Origin: Nostoc sp. CHAB 5715
GTDB taxonomy: Bacteria > Cyanobacteriota > Cyanobacteriia > Cyanobacteriales > Nostocaceae
Length of the DNA stretch: 5,236 nucleotides
Assembly: GCF_020829685.1 (NCBI RefSeq)
Contig: NZ_JAIVFR010000537.1
Coordinates: forward strand, 1 to 5,236
Direction: 5' to 3'
Shown piece by piece: positions 1 to 5,088 of the stretch (its first letter is position 1; each line of letters starts with the position of its first letter). The position numbers and the translations under genes are program-made. The notes beneath the pieces were generated by a model that was not told where the DNA came from, made no database searches, and saw nothing but the letters and a program-made list of their open reading frames with translations.

Positions 1-1233
1 AGAGAACCATAGCGCACCTACGATATTTAGACTGCCACAGAGGATCAAGGCATTAGTCGCACCAAAATTATGTCCCAAAGTTCCAGCTAACAGATTCCCA
101 AAGGGCATCATACCCACCATTGCTAGAGCATAAAAACTCATCACCCGTCCGCGCTTATCCTCGGCAACTAGGGTTTGGATAATCATATTACTACTGGTAA
201 TCAGGAGGATGGAAAAGCAGCCTGTAAACACCAGTATGATTATGGATAATCCAACTTGACGCGATAGTGAGAAGGAAATCAGACTTATCCCAATCAAGAC
301 TTGAGCGGCTACAATCAAACGTTCTAAGCCCGCAATCCCTCGCCTGAAACTCAAATACAAACAAGCAAACAACGAGCCAATGGGCCCTGAGGTGCTGAGG
401 TGAGCCATCGTAGTTGCATCCCCATTTAAAATCTTAGCGGCGAAGACGGGCATAAGCGCGACATGAGACATTCCGACTAAACCTTGTAACGCCAGTATTA
501 ATAAAATTGCTCTAATCGGCTGGAATTTGGAGACATATTCAAAGCCCTCCCGCAATTTTTGCAAAGTATCGCTCAAGCTCGTTAGGGTCAACGTGGGTCT
601 GACTTTCAGCCGCATCGCTAGCAGGGTAAAGATGGCAGGGATATAGCTGAGGGTATCGTAGAGAAAACAATATTTCACCCCTAGCGTCGCAATCAAAATC
701 CCGCCCATAGCCGGCCCCAATACCAGCGAGGAACTTAACATCACTGAATTCAAGGCGATCGCATTACTCCAATCGGCGCGATCGTCTACGGTTTCGGTGA
801 CGATTGTATGACGCACGGGCATATCTAATCCCTTGAGAAAACCATTGAGAACACTCAGTACCAATAGGATGGGAAACGTAATGGAATTCCTAAAGGTAAG
901 AATCGTTAATGCCAGGGAAACGCTAATTCCCAATATCTGCACCACCATTAACAAGTCACGACGACTCCAGCGATCGGACAATACGCCCGAAAACGGAATC
1001 ACTAATAACGTAGGTAAAAATTGTACAAAGCCTGCAACTCCCAACAACCAAGCCGATTTAGTTAAATCGTATACCAGCCAAGGAATAGTTAATTGCTGGG
1101 TCATAAATGTCCCAGACATTGATAGTAACTGTCCACTAAAAAACAGGCGAAAATTACGCCAGCGAAAGGCTGGTAAATACTGGTAAATGATATTACTTAC
1201 GCGATCGCCTAGTTGTCTGTTCCAAATTTTCAT
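1..1233 (-). CDS. MFS_3 (EntS-like) major facilitator exporter, C-terminus cut by window edge
   Basis: Translating the minus strand from ATG at 1233 gives 411 codons open to the window edge, with no frameshift. The protein is a strongly hydrophobic inner-membrane transporter. The N-terminus (residues 20-36, AFRWRNFRLFFSGQ) is typical of the MFS_3 family, which includes the enterobactin exporter EntS and many cyanobacterial drug or metabolite exporters. The MFS motif A is at residues 82-95 (SGVLSDRWSRRDLL), in the loop after helix 2. The second-half equivalent is near 357-366 (VAEDKRGRVM). About 11 of 12 expected helices are visible, so only roughly 10-25 residues should be missing. ATG 1233 is the only good start: an in-frame stop lies about 30 bases upstream, and there is no strong Shine-Dalgarno. 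Two HIP1 octamers lie inside. Family membership is secure; the substrate cannot be told. Nothing here links it to siderophores or to the neighbouring sulfonate genes. Confidence 0.93.
   Translation of the reverse strand, partial: MKIWNRQLGDRVSNIIYQYLPAFRWRNFRLFFSGQLLSMSGTFMTQQLTIPWLVYDLTKSAWLLGVAGFVQFLPTLLVIPFSGVLSDRWSRRDLLMVVQILGISVSLALTILTFRNSITFPILLVLSVLNGFLKGLDMPVRHTIVTETVDDRADWSNAIALNSVMLSSSLVLGPAMGGILIATLGVKYCFLYDTLSYIPAIFTLLAMRLKVRPTLTLTSLSDTLQKLREGFEYVSKFQPIRAILLILALQGLVGMSHVALMPVFAAKILNGDATTMAHLSTSGPIGSLFACLYLSFRRGIAGLERLIVAAQVLIGISLISFSLSRQVGLSIIILVFTGCFSILLITSSNMIIQTLVAEDKRGRVMSFYALAMVGMMPFGNLLAGTLGHNFGATNALILCGSLNIVGALWFS
755..762. repeat. HIP1 octamer GCGATCGC
   Basis: Perfect palindromic GCGATCGC inside the MFS gene. 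This octamer is greatly over-represented in many cyanobacterial genomes and is the best taxonomic marker in the window. Near-matches (GCGATCGT, GCGATCGG) occur at about 778 and 970. Confidence 0.9.
1201..1208. repeat. HIP1 octamer GCGATCGC
   Basis: Second perfect GCGATCGC, within codons 9-11 of the MFS gene. I saw no HIP1 copy in any other gene of the window, which contrasts this gene with the small-gene cassette at the other end. Confidence 0.9.
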
Positions 1234-1294
1234 TAGGAGAATTATACTATGTTCTACTAAATCTTAGATTAACCAATATTTAGTTTCACTAATA

Positions 1295-1300
1295 ATTATA
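1295..1300 (-). promoter_or_regulatory. possible -10 box for the MFS gene
   Basis: The minus strand reads a perfect TATAAT here, which would put a start site near 1288 and a leader of about 55 bases before the ATG at 1233. The hexamer 17 bases upstream (GGCGGT) is not a -35 box, so this is only a candidate. A second TATAAT at 1241-1246 is too close to the ATG unless the transcript is leaderless. Confidence 0.3.
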
Positions 1301-1318
1301 GGATAATTGCGTAGTTTA

Positions 1319-1334
1319 CCGCCGCAGGCATCGC
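1319..1334. repeat. fragment of a Nostoc-type interspersed repeat
   Basis: The minus strand reads GCGATGCCTGCGGCGG. This resembles the core of the short GC-rich elements scattered between genes in Nostoc and relatives. It stands out as a GC-rich island in a very A+T-rich spacer. Only one partial copy is present, so the assignment rests on recalled resemblance rather than repetition within the window. Confidence 0.45.
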
Positions 1335-1346
1335 GTCTGGTTTTGT

Positions 1347-1358
1347 AGCAAGCTTGCT
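1347..1358. repeat. 12-bp perfect palindrome downstream of the SsuA-like gene
   Basis: AGCAAGCTTGCT is a perfect palindrome centred 16 bases past the stop codon of the SsuA-like gene. In RNA it could fold only as a 4-bp stem with a 4-base loop. On the minus strand it is followed by ACAAAACC, not by a T-run, so it is a poor terminator. It may be chance. Confidence 0.3.
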
Positions 1359-1368
1359 GATTCAAAGG

Positions 1369-2445
1369 TTAAGCCTTATTCCTAACGGCATCCGGTGTAA
1401 TTGCTGCATACTGCTGGGCAGTTAAGGTTGCTTCTTTAACATCGACTTGTTTTGGCACAACTTTCAGTTCATACAGAAGATCCGCAACCTTTTGTTGAGC
1501 GCTAATTACTTCCTCAGTAATTGGTCTCATGTCATATTTTCTTCTCGTCAGCGTCAACTCCATAGTATCGACATCAGTCTTGACCTTCGGTGCGAGGATT
1601 TCGGCAGCAGCCCGCCTGTTTTTGTTTGCCCACTGCCCAACTTGGTAGTACTCTGACAAAATTGCTTTCAAGAGTTCAGCATTATTAATTGCAAAATCTC
1701 GTGAAGCTAGGTAATAAGCTCCTGGCGTCTTAATTCCTTGCGCGTCTCGTAAGATCCGAATACTGCCTTCCCGTTGCAGCTTGATCAGATTAGGATCACT
1801 TTCTACAAAGGCATCAACCGTCTTGCTCAAAAACGCTGCTCTTCCATCTGCAATGGTTAGATTCACTGATTCAATATCACTGATTTTTAACCCTACCTCT
1901 TCAAACGCTTTCACTACAAAAAAGGTCTGAGCCGTCCCTCTAGAATAAGCAACTTTTTTACCTTTAAGACCTGCCAATGTTTGGATTGGAGAATCCTTTA
2001 GCACAATAATTGCGGAACCTTTTCCAGTACCTGGTGGGATATTAACTACATAAATCAGATTGGTACCAGCTGCCTGAGCAAAAATGGGTGGCGTTTCGCC
2101 AGCAGGTCCAAGGTCAATGCTACCCACATTTAAGGCTTCTAAGAGCGGTGGCCCGGACACAAATTGAGACCAAGTAACACCTATTCCTTGAGGAGCTAAA
2201 CGTTTTTCAATTACGCCTTTTTCGTGGGTTAGATCCCCGGAAACTTGGTAGCCAAGTCGAACGAGCTTGGTACTGCCTTTATTGTTACTAGTGGCATTAG
2301 TACTCAAGGTTGTACTGCTGCTATTGCCTGTGCTGCGGTTATTTGTTCCACAACTGACTAAGGCAGTAAAAGACGCTAACCCATAAAAAGTGTAAAGTAA
2401 ATCACGCCTGGATATTGAGTACTTTCCAATTTGCGGTCTGACCAT
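1369..2445 (-). CDS. ssuA: SsuA-type aliphatic sulfonate ABC transporter substrate-binding lipoprotein
   Basis: This 358-aa protein is a periplasmic binding protein of the SsuA/TauA/NrtA class, which delivers a substrate to an ABC importer. Residues 12-17 (SRRDLL) resemble a twin-arginine signal. A hydrophobic stretch at 18-30 leads to a lipobox (LVSC), so Cys32 should be lipidated. Residues 33-59 form a Ser/Thr/Asn-rich linker. The mature domain follows SsuA closely: GETPPIFAQAAG at 116-127, LAGLKGKKVAYSRG at 157-170, ADGRAAF at 199-205 and DLLYELKVVPKQVD at 322-335. The Trp of the E. coli SsuA WDPY motif is Ser here (ESDPN, 215-219). GAGGT lies 8 bases before the ATG. No permease or ATPase gene is in the window, so it must use one encoded elsewhere. 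The dioxygenase upstream supports an organosulfur role, but the exact substrate is not shown. Confidence 0.88.
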   Translation of the reverse strand: MVRPQIGKYSISRRDLLYTFYGLASFTALVSCGTNNRSTGNSSSTTLSTNATSNNKGSTKLVRLGYQVSGDLTHEKGVIEKRLAPQGIGVTWSQFVSGPPLLEALNVGSIDLGPAGETPPIFAQAAGTNLIYVVNIPPGTGKGSAIIVLKDSPIQTLAGLKGKKVAYSRGTAQTFFVVKAFEEVGLKISDIESVNLTIADGRAAFLSKTVDAFVESDPNLIKLQREGSIRILRDAQGIKTPGAYYLASRDFAINNAELLKAILSEYYQVGQWANKNRRAAAEILAPKVKTDVDTMELTLTRRKYDMRPITEEVISAQQKVADLLYELKVVPKQVDVKEATLTAQQYAAITPDAVRNKA

Positions 2446-2453
2446 AACTTTCT

Positions 2454-2458
2454 ACCTC
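2454..2458 (-). promoter_or_regulatory. Shine-Dalgarno GAGGT of the SsuA-like gene
   Basis: The minus strand reads GAGGT, 8 bases upstream of the ATG at 2443-2445. This fixes the start so that the twin-arginine-like signal and lipobox are included in the protein. Confidence 0.75.
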
Positions 2459-2603
2459 ATCTTGACCTTTTTTTAATTTTTAATTTCGAGGAGCGACTTG
2501 ACGCTGATACCGTGGGAGCAAAATCTCTGCAAGCTGACCGAATCGATTAGAGGGTTCTATCCTTGACAAGAAGGCTAGATCAAATCGCATCCGGTTTGGT
2601 GTC

Positions 2604-2615
2604 AAAACTAGTTTT
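2604..2615. repeat. 12-bp palindrome AAAACTAGTTTT
   Basis: Perfect palindrome abutting the larger hairpin at 2616-2653 and next to a TTGACA on the minus strand. It could be an operator half or simply A/T-rich chance sequence. No factor is recognisable from it. Confidence 0.35.
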
Positions 2616-2653
2616 TCCCCCTCTGCTCTCTAAAGTGGAGAAGAAAAGGGGGA
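2616..2653. repeat. inverted repeat (7-bp stem) downstream of the dioxygenase
   Basis: TCCCCCT at 2616-2622 pairs with AGGGGGA at 2647-2653. A weaker inner pairing joins TCTC (2627-2630) to GAGA (2638-2641), leaving a 7-base loop. On the minus strand the stem is followed by A residues, not by T, so it does not have the form of an intrinsic terminator for the dioxygenase transcript. It may stabilise an mRNA end or be a spacer repeat. Confidence 0.5.
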
Positions 2654-2701
2654 GTAAAGTTTTGTATTTGAAAGAATTCACAACCTTTAGCTAGCTGAAC
2701 T

Positions 2702-3583
2702 TTAGAAAGGACGGCTTCCTCGAATGCTAACCCGCTTCAAAATCCGGGTTGCGTTGGAATTAAATTCGGGGCGATAGTGAGCCGTTGCCTGGTTGTCCCA
2801 ATAAAGCAGGTCGCCCTTGCTCCAGTGGTGTTGATAAACAAAGTGGGGTTGCTTAATGTGTTCCCGCAACCGCTCAATTAGCTTTGCCCCTTCCACTGGG
2901 TCGTAATCAACAATATCTACCTCGCTAGCGGCATTTAGGAAGAGAACTTTCTTGCCAGTATCTGGGTGAGTGCGAACCAAAGGATGGGTAGCAACTCGTT
3001 CACCGGGTTCAACGGAACGACCGGCTGCGTAGGCAGGCTCAGGATACTCATCCCGATACTTGCCATAGAAATTAAAATGGCGCAACTGCAAACCAGCAAT
3101 CTGCTTCTTGGTAGCATCATCTAGTTCTTCGTAAGCCTGAATCAAATTCACCCAATAGGTATCAGGGCCATTCTCAGGTAGTTCTACCCCATATAAAAAT
3201 GAACCGCTAGATGGTGTAGGCAACCAGTCGTGGTCGATATGGGGTAAAAGTTCCCGATAGTTGGGTGCAAGATTGACGGAACTTTCTTGGGAGGCAGCAT
3301 TTGCAAGAGTAAGAACAAGGGGTGGCAGGTACGGCTCCGTTTCTCCTTTACGGATATAAGCAGGCTGTTGGAGAATGTCGCCAAAGTAATTCGCAAACGC
3401 TAATAATTGGTCGTCAGTCAATTGTTGATTTTTGAAGATTAGGATGTGGTGATCACGCCACGCCTGCTTGAGTTGCAGGATTACTTCTGGTTGTGCTGCA
3501 AGACTAGCATCTACACCAGTAACAACTGCTCCTAAAGCTGCTCCAGTAGGCGTAATCTCAATTCGTGTTGCAGTAAATGTCAT
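2702..3583 (-). CDS. TauD/TfdA-family Fe(II)/2-oxoglutarate-dependent dioxygenase
   Basis: This 293-aa cytoplasmic enzyme should couple 2-oxoglutarate decarboxylation to substrate hydroxylation. In TauD that releases sulfite from taurine. The facial triad is visible as H115-I-D117 and H269 (within YWDNQATAHY). R280 and R284 (RILKR) match TauD R266, the 2-oxoglutarate anchor, and R270, which holds the sulfonate. HPLVRTHPDTGKKVLFLN (200-217) is a family hallmark. By recalled alignment, other taurine-pocket residues differ: H70 to Q73, N95 to E111, F159 to N171 and F206 to S220, while Y73 is kept as Y76. A different sulfonate or sulfate ester is therefore likely. I chose ATG 3583 because AGGAGA lies 7 bases upstream. 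The longer frame from GTG 3601 would put that Shine-Dalgarno inside the gene. It sits just downstream of a gene remnant and upstream of the SsuA-like gene. Confidence 0.92.
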   Translation of the reverse strand: MTFTATRIEITPTGAALGAVVTGVDASLAAQPEVILQLKQAWRDHHILIFKNQQLTDDQLLAFANYFGDILQQPAYIRKGETEPYLPPLVLTLANAASQESSVNLAPNYRELLPHIDHDWLPTPSSGSFLYGVELPENGPDTYWVNLIQAYEELDDATKKQIAGLQLRHFNFYGKYRDEYPEPAYAAGRSVEPGERVATHPLVRTHPDTGKKVLFLNAASEVDIVDYDPVEGAKLIERLREHIKQPHFVYQHHWSKGDLLYWDNQATAHYRPEFNSNATRILKRVSIRGSRPF

Positions 3584-3590
3584 AAAAATT

Positions 3591-3596
3591 TCTCCT
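3591..3596 (-). promoter_or_regulatory. Shine-Dalgarno AGGAGA that sets the dioxygenase start
   Basis: AGGAGA on the minus strand is 7 bases upstream of ATG 3581-3583. It favours that codon over the in-frame GTG at 3599-3601, which would translate through the ribosome binding site. Confidence 0.8.
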
Positions 3597-3616
3597 TGCA
3601 CTTTGTAGTTTGTAGC

Positions 3617-3814
3617 TTACGAAAGCACTGGTTGTGCTTCTTTAGACTCAGCTTTCTCCTTGAAGACAGTTGGTACTTCGGAACTGAACGCTTCACCTTG
3701 AACCACTTCTGAGCGGAAACCATCAACTCCAACTGGAACATCCCCAGTAATGGTGGTGCGATATAGAAGACGCTCGACATCCAAATGATCTAAATCAAAT
3801 TGTCTTTGAGGGTA
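3617..3814 (-). pseudogene. C-terminal remnant of an unrecognised gene preceding the dioxygenase
   Basis: The minus strand is open from just after a TGA at 3815-3817 to TAA at 3617-3619, 65 codons, with no ATG or GTG start near the beginning. The only early candidate is TTG at 3784, with no ribosome binding site. The peptide looks like genuine protein: VERLLYRTTITGDVPVGVDG at 13-32, then an acidic, charged tail ending in QPVLS. It resembles the end of a soluble protein rather than a random frame. It stops 33 bases before the dioxygenase ATG, a spacing that suits a former operon partner. The beginning overlaps the last 25 bases of the 55-aa gene, so the break probably falls in about 3785-3814. 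I do not recognise the family. An alternative frame (3580-3780) gives a basic, compositionally odd 66-aa peptide and looks like a shadow. Confidence 0.55.
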
Positions 3815-3957
3815 TCAACTACTGTTAAGATATTTGCTTCAAGGCGAGAAATCCTATTATTAATATTTGCCTCAATTTGAGCTAACCTGTAAATAGATCC
3901 AATTACAGCAATCAGCCCCAAAATAATAGTTAGAGCATTGTTGACATCAATTTTCAT
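3790..3957 (-). CDS. 55-aa small membrane protein with C-terminal coiled coil
   Basis: ATG 3957 to TAG 3790. Residues 8-23 form one hydrophobic membrane segment (ALTIILGLIAVIGSIY). Residues 24-55 form an amphipathic helix with hydrophobic residues at 25, 28, 32, 36, 39, 43, 46/47, 50 and 54, a mixed 3-4 and 3-4-4 spacing typical of heptad/hendecad coiled coils. The first seven residues are polar. The protein has no cysteine. Its start overlaps the end of the 113-aa gene by 11 bases, which suggests translational coupling, since no clear Shine-Dalgarno is seen. The architecture (one membrane helix plus coiled coil) is shared by many small phage and accessory membrane proteins, including spanin-, holin- and anchor-like ones, but nothing allows a specific assignment. 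Confidence 0.72.
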   Translation of the reverse strand: MKIDVNNALTIILGLIAVIGSIYRLAQIEANINNRISRLEANILTVVDTLKDNLI

Positions 3958-4288
3958 GATTTAAAATCCGACTGATAGATATCAAAGTTTTCCCCAAAAA
4001 CTGATAAGGGAAGAATTCTAATTGAAATCTTCCTTGTTCAGGAAAGTTAACTTGATAGTTTTTAGTCAAATTAATTACTTGAGAGCTAGCAACTAGTTTA
4101 TTAGGGTAGTCAATCAATATTTGGTCTAGCTTGCCAGCAGTAACATAATTTTTGGTCAACCTACTTTTTGGTTGGATTGTGATAATAAGAGAGGCATCAT
4201 TATCAAACAAGTAAGGAATGAGTACAGAATCAACTTTTTTTAAGTCCCATCTATATTCATTCCGAAAGATTAATTGAGTTTCAATCAT
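3947..4288 (-). CDS. hypothetical protein, 113 aa
   Basis: ATG 4288 to TGA 3947. I do not recognise this protein. It has no signal peptide or membrane helix and no cysteine. It is rich in Ile, Leu, aromatic residues and Asn, with alternating hydrophobic patterns (SLIITI at 33-38, FQLEFFPYQF at 88-97) that suggest a small, mostly beta fold. The start has no convincing Shine-Dalgarno. It lies 3 bases after the stop of the 130-aa gene, and its own end overlaps the 55-aa gene by 11 bases, so translation is probably coupled across all three. The coding density and tight packing argue it is real. Codons are A/T-rich, like the rest of the cassette and unlike the dioxygenase. Confidence 0.72.
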   Translation of the reverse strand: MIETQLIFRNEYRWDLKKVDSVLIPYLFDNDASLIITIQPKSRLTKNYVTAGKLDQILIDYPNKLVASSQVINLTKNYQVNFPEQGRFQLEFFPYQFLGKTLISISRILNHEN

Positions 4289-4291
4289 TTA

Positions 4292-4684
4292 CTACTTGCT
4301 AGTCACAATTGGATATGTTCTACCATCAACACTGACAAATGACTGAGGTTTGTTTGATGCTTTAGACAAAAACTGTCTAATTTCATTAATTGTTGCTCCG
4401 GCTGGTACGGGAATACTTTTGTATTTCTGCTTCCCATCTTTGGAATTACCAATCGGAACCTTGATACTTCCTGCACCTTTGGAGCCGCGAACAGCTATCG
4501 TAGTGCCTTTTTTGTTTTTTACCCCAGCTTGAGGAACGGCTTTAAGTCCAAGCGCTTCAGCCGTAGACTTCAGCATAAAAACATATCTAGCTGACCCGCC
4601 TTGTGTTCCAGTTTTTTTACTTGTTTTTTTAGCAGCAGCAAACTGGACTGTGACACGGGGGCCTAATTTTGTACCTTTTGGCAT
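4292..4684 (-). CDS. highly basic hypothetical protein, 130 aa
   Basis: ATG 4684 to TAG 4292, with GAGGT 6 bases upstream of the ATG. I do not recognise it. It carries 20 Lys and 5 Arg against 4 Asp/Glu, so it has a strong net positive charge. Lysine is concentrated in the N-terminal tail (AAAKKTSKKTG at 16-26) and in a Gly/Lys-rich middle (55-89) with two similar segments, GSIKVPIG and YKSIPVPAG. A likely structured C-terminal part (98-128) has a short helix followed by strands. There is no membrane segment or cysteine. Such composition fits binding to nucleic acid or to an acidic partner, such as the upstream gene product, but no known DNA-binding fold is visible. It follows the 122-aa gene after 35 bases and precedes the 113-aa gene by 3. 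Confidence 0.8.
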   Translation of the reverse strand: MPKGTKLGPRVTVQFAAAKKTSKKTGTQGGSARYVFMLKSTAEALGLKAVPQAGVKNKKGTTIAVRGSKGAGSIKVPIGNSKDGKQKYKSIPVPAGATINEIRQFLSKASNKPQSFVSVDGRTYPIVTSK

Positions 4685-4690
4685 GGTTTT

Positions 4691-4695
4691 ACCTC
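4691..4695 (-). promoter_or_regulatory. Shine-Dalgarno GAGGT of the 130-aa gene
   Basis: The minus strand reads AGAGGTAAAACC directly before the ATG at 4682-4684, giving 6 bases of spacing. It is the clearest ribosome binding site in the small-gene cassette, and it suggests the basic protein is made efficiently. Confidence 0.7.
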
Positions 4696-4719
4696 TTTAG
4701 CCTTTTTATTTAAATAGGT

Positions 4720-5088
4720 TTAGAGATAATCAATGGCGTGGATAGTTACATCACCATTGCTTGCGGCCGCAGTATTGAAGGGTAGATTAGCTGAGATTGT
4801 AGCATTGCCAGTTTCAATATCAAACTGAATTTGAACGTTGTTAGGCTGGTTTTCGGTTGGTGTTACAGCTTTTTCAGTAGCAGCTAAAACGCTAGCTATT
4901 TCTAATAATGCTTCTGGAAGAGTATCAGAATTTAAATCACCACCACCATTAACAAAAACCGAGTAGGTAGAACCCAAATAATCGCTTGCAACAATATCAA
5001 TCGAACCATTTGATTGAATATATTTTTGTTCTGAAGAATTGATTTTATCGGAGAGGTAGGTAAGAAAATATACCAGTTTCTTTTCCAT
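4720..5088 (-). CDS. acidic hypothetical protein, 122 aa
   Basis: ATG 5088 to TAA 4720, with AGGG 5 bases upstream. I do not recognise it. The N-terminus (1-22) is a charged amphipathic helix. Then come probable strands (SIDIVASDY, STYSVFVNGGGD), a helix (LPEALLEIASVLAATEK, 57-73), a Pro/Asn-rich linker (76-84) and two further strands (NVQIQFDIETGNATIS, 84-99; DVTIHAIDYL, 113-122). It has 15 Asp/Glu, 5 Lys, no Arg and no Cys, so it is clearly acidic, in contrast to the basic protein next in line. There is no signal peptide or transmembrane helix. It is the first gene of the visible cassette. An overlapping frame (4932-5207) has odd composition and is treated as a shadow. Confidence 0.78.
   Translation of the reverse strand: MEKKLVYFLTYLSDKINSSEQKYIQSNGSIDIVASDYLGSTYSVFVNGGGDLNSDTLPEALLEIASVLAATEKAVTPTENQPNNVQIQFDIETGNATISANLPFNTAAASNGDVTIHAIDYL

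Larger units (their letters stand above)
2446..2701 (-). other. 256-base spacer between dioxygenase and binding-protein genes
   Basis: No frame here looks coding. Reading the minus strand, it holds a C5/G5 hairpin, a 12-bp palindrome, and a perfect TTGACA at 2600-2605. The hexamer 17 bases on (TGATCT) is a poor -10, so I do not call a promoter. An AATCGATT palindrome at 2541-2548 and an A-rich stretch precede the Shine-Dalgarno of the binding-protein gene. The length suggests the SsuA-like gene has its own promoter or an attenuated connection to the dioxygenase transcript. Confidence 0.5.

Noticed and set aside
833..1186. Plus-strand open frame of 117 codons
   Set aside because: It lies wholly antisense to the well-supported MFS gene and has a charged, low-complexity composition with no family features.
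1347..1358. Intrinsic terminator after the SsuA-like gene
   Set aside because: The palindrome allows only a 4-bp stem and is not followed by a T-run on the transcribed strand.
1447..1656. Plus-strand open frame of 69 codons
   Set aside because: Antisense shadow of the SsuA-like gene, with no ribosome binding site or protein-like features.
2577..2605. TTGACA-based promoter for the SsuA-like gene
   Set aside because: The -35 hexamer is perfect, but at 16-19 base spacings no acceptable -10 is present.
2935..3396. Two minus-strand frames (61 and 70 codons) inside the dioxygenase gene
   Set aside because: They are alternate frames of a gene whose own frame has all catalytic motifs.
3580..3780. 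66-codon minus-strand frame whose stop overlaps the dioxygenase ATG (ATGA)
   Set aside because: The ATGA overlap is tempting, but there is no ribosome binding site and the peptide is a basic, shifted image of the more protein-like remnant frame at 3617-3814.
4350..4532. Plus-strand frame of 60 codons with a hydrophobic product
   Set aside because: Antisense to the 130-aa gene; its Pro/Leu-rich composition is what antisense of Gly/Lys-rich coding sequence gives.
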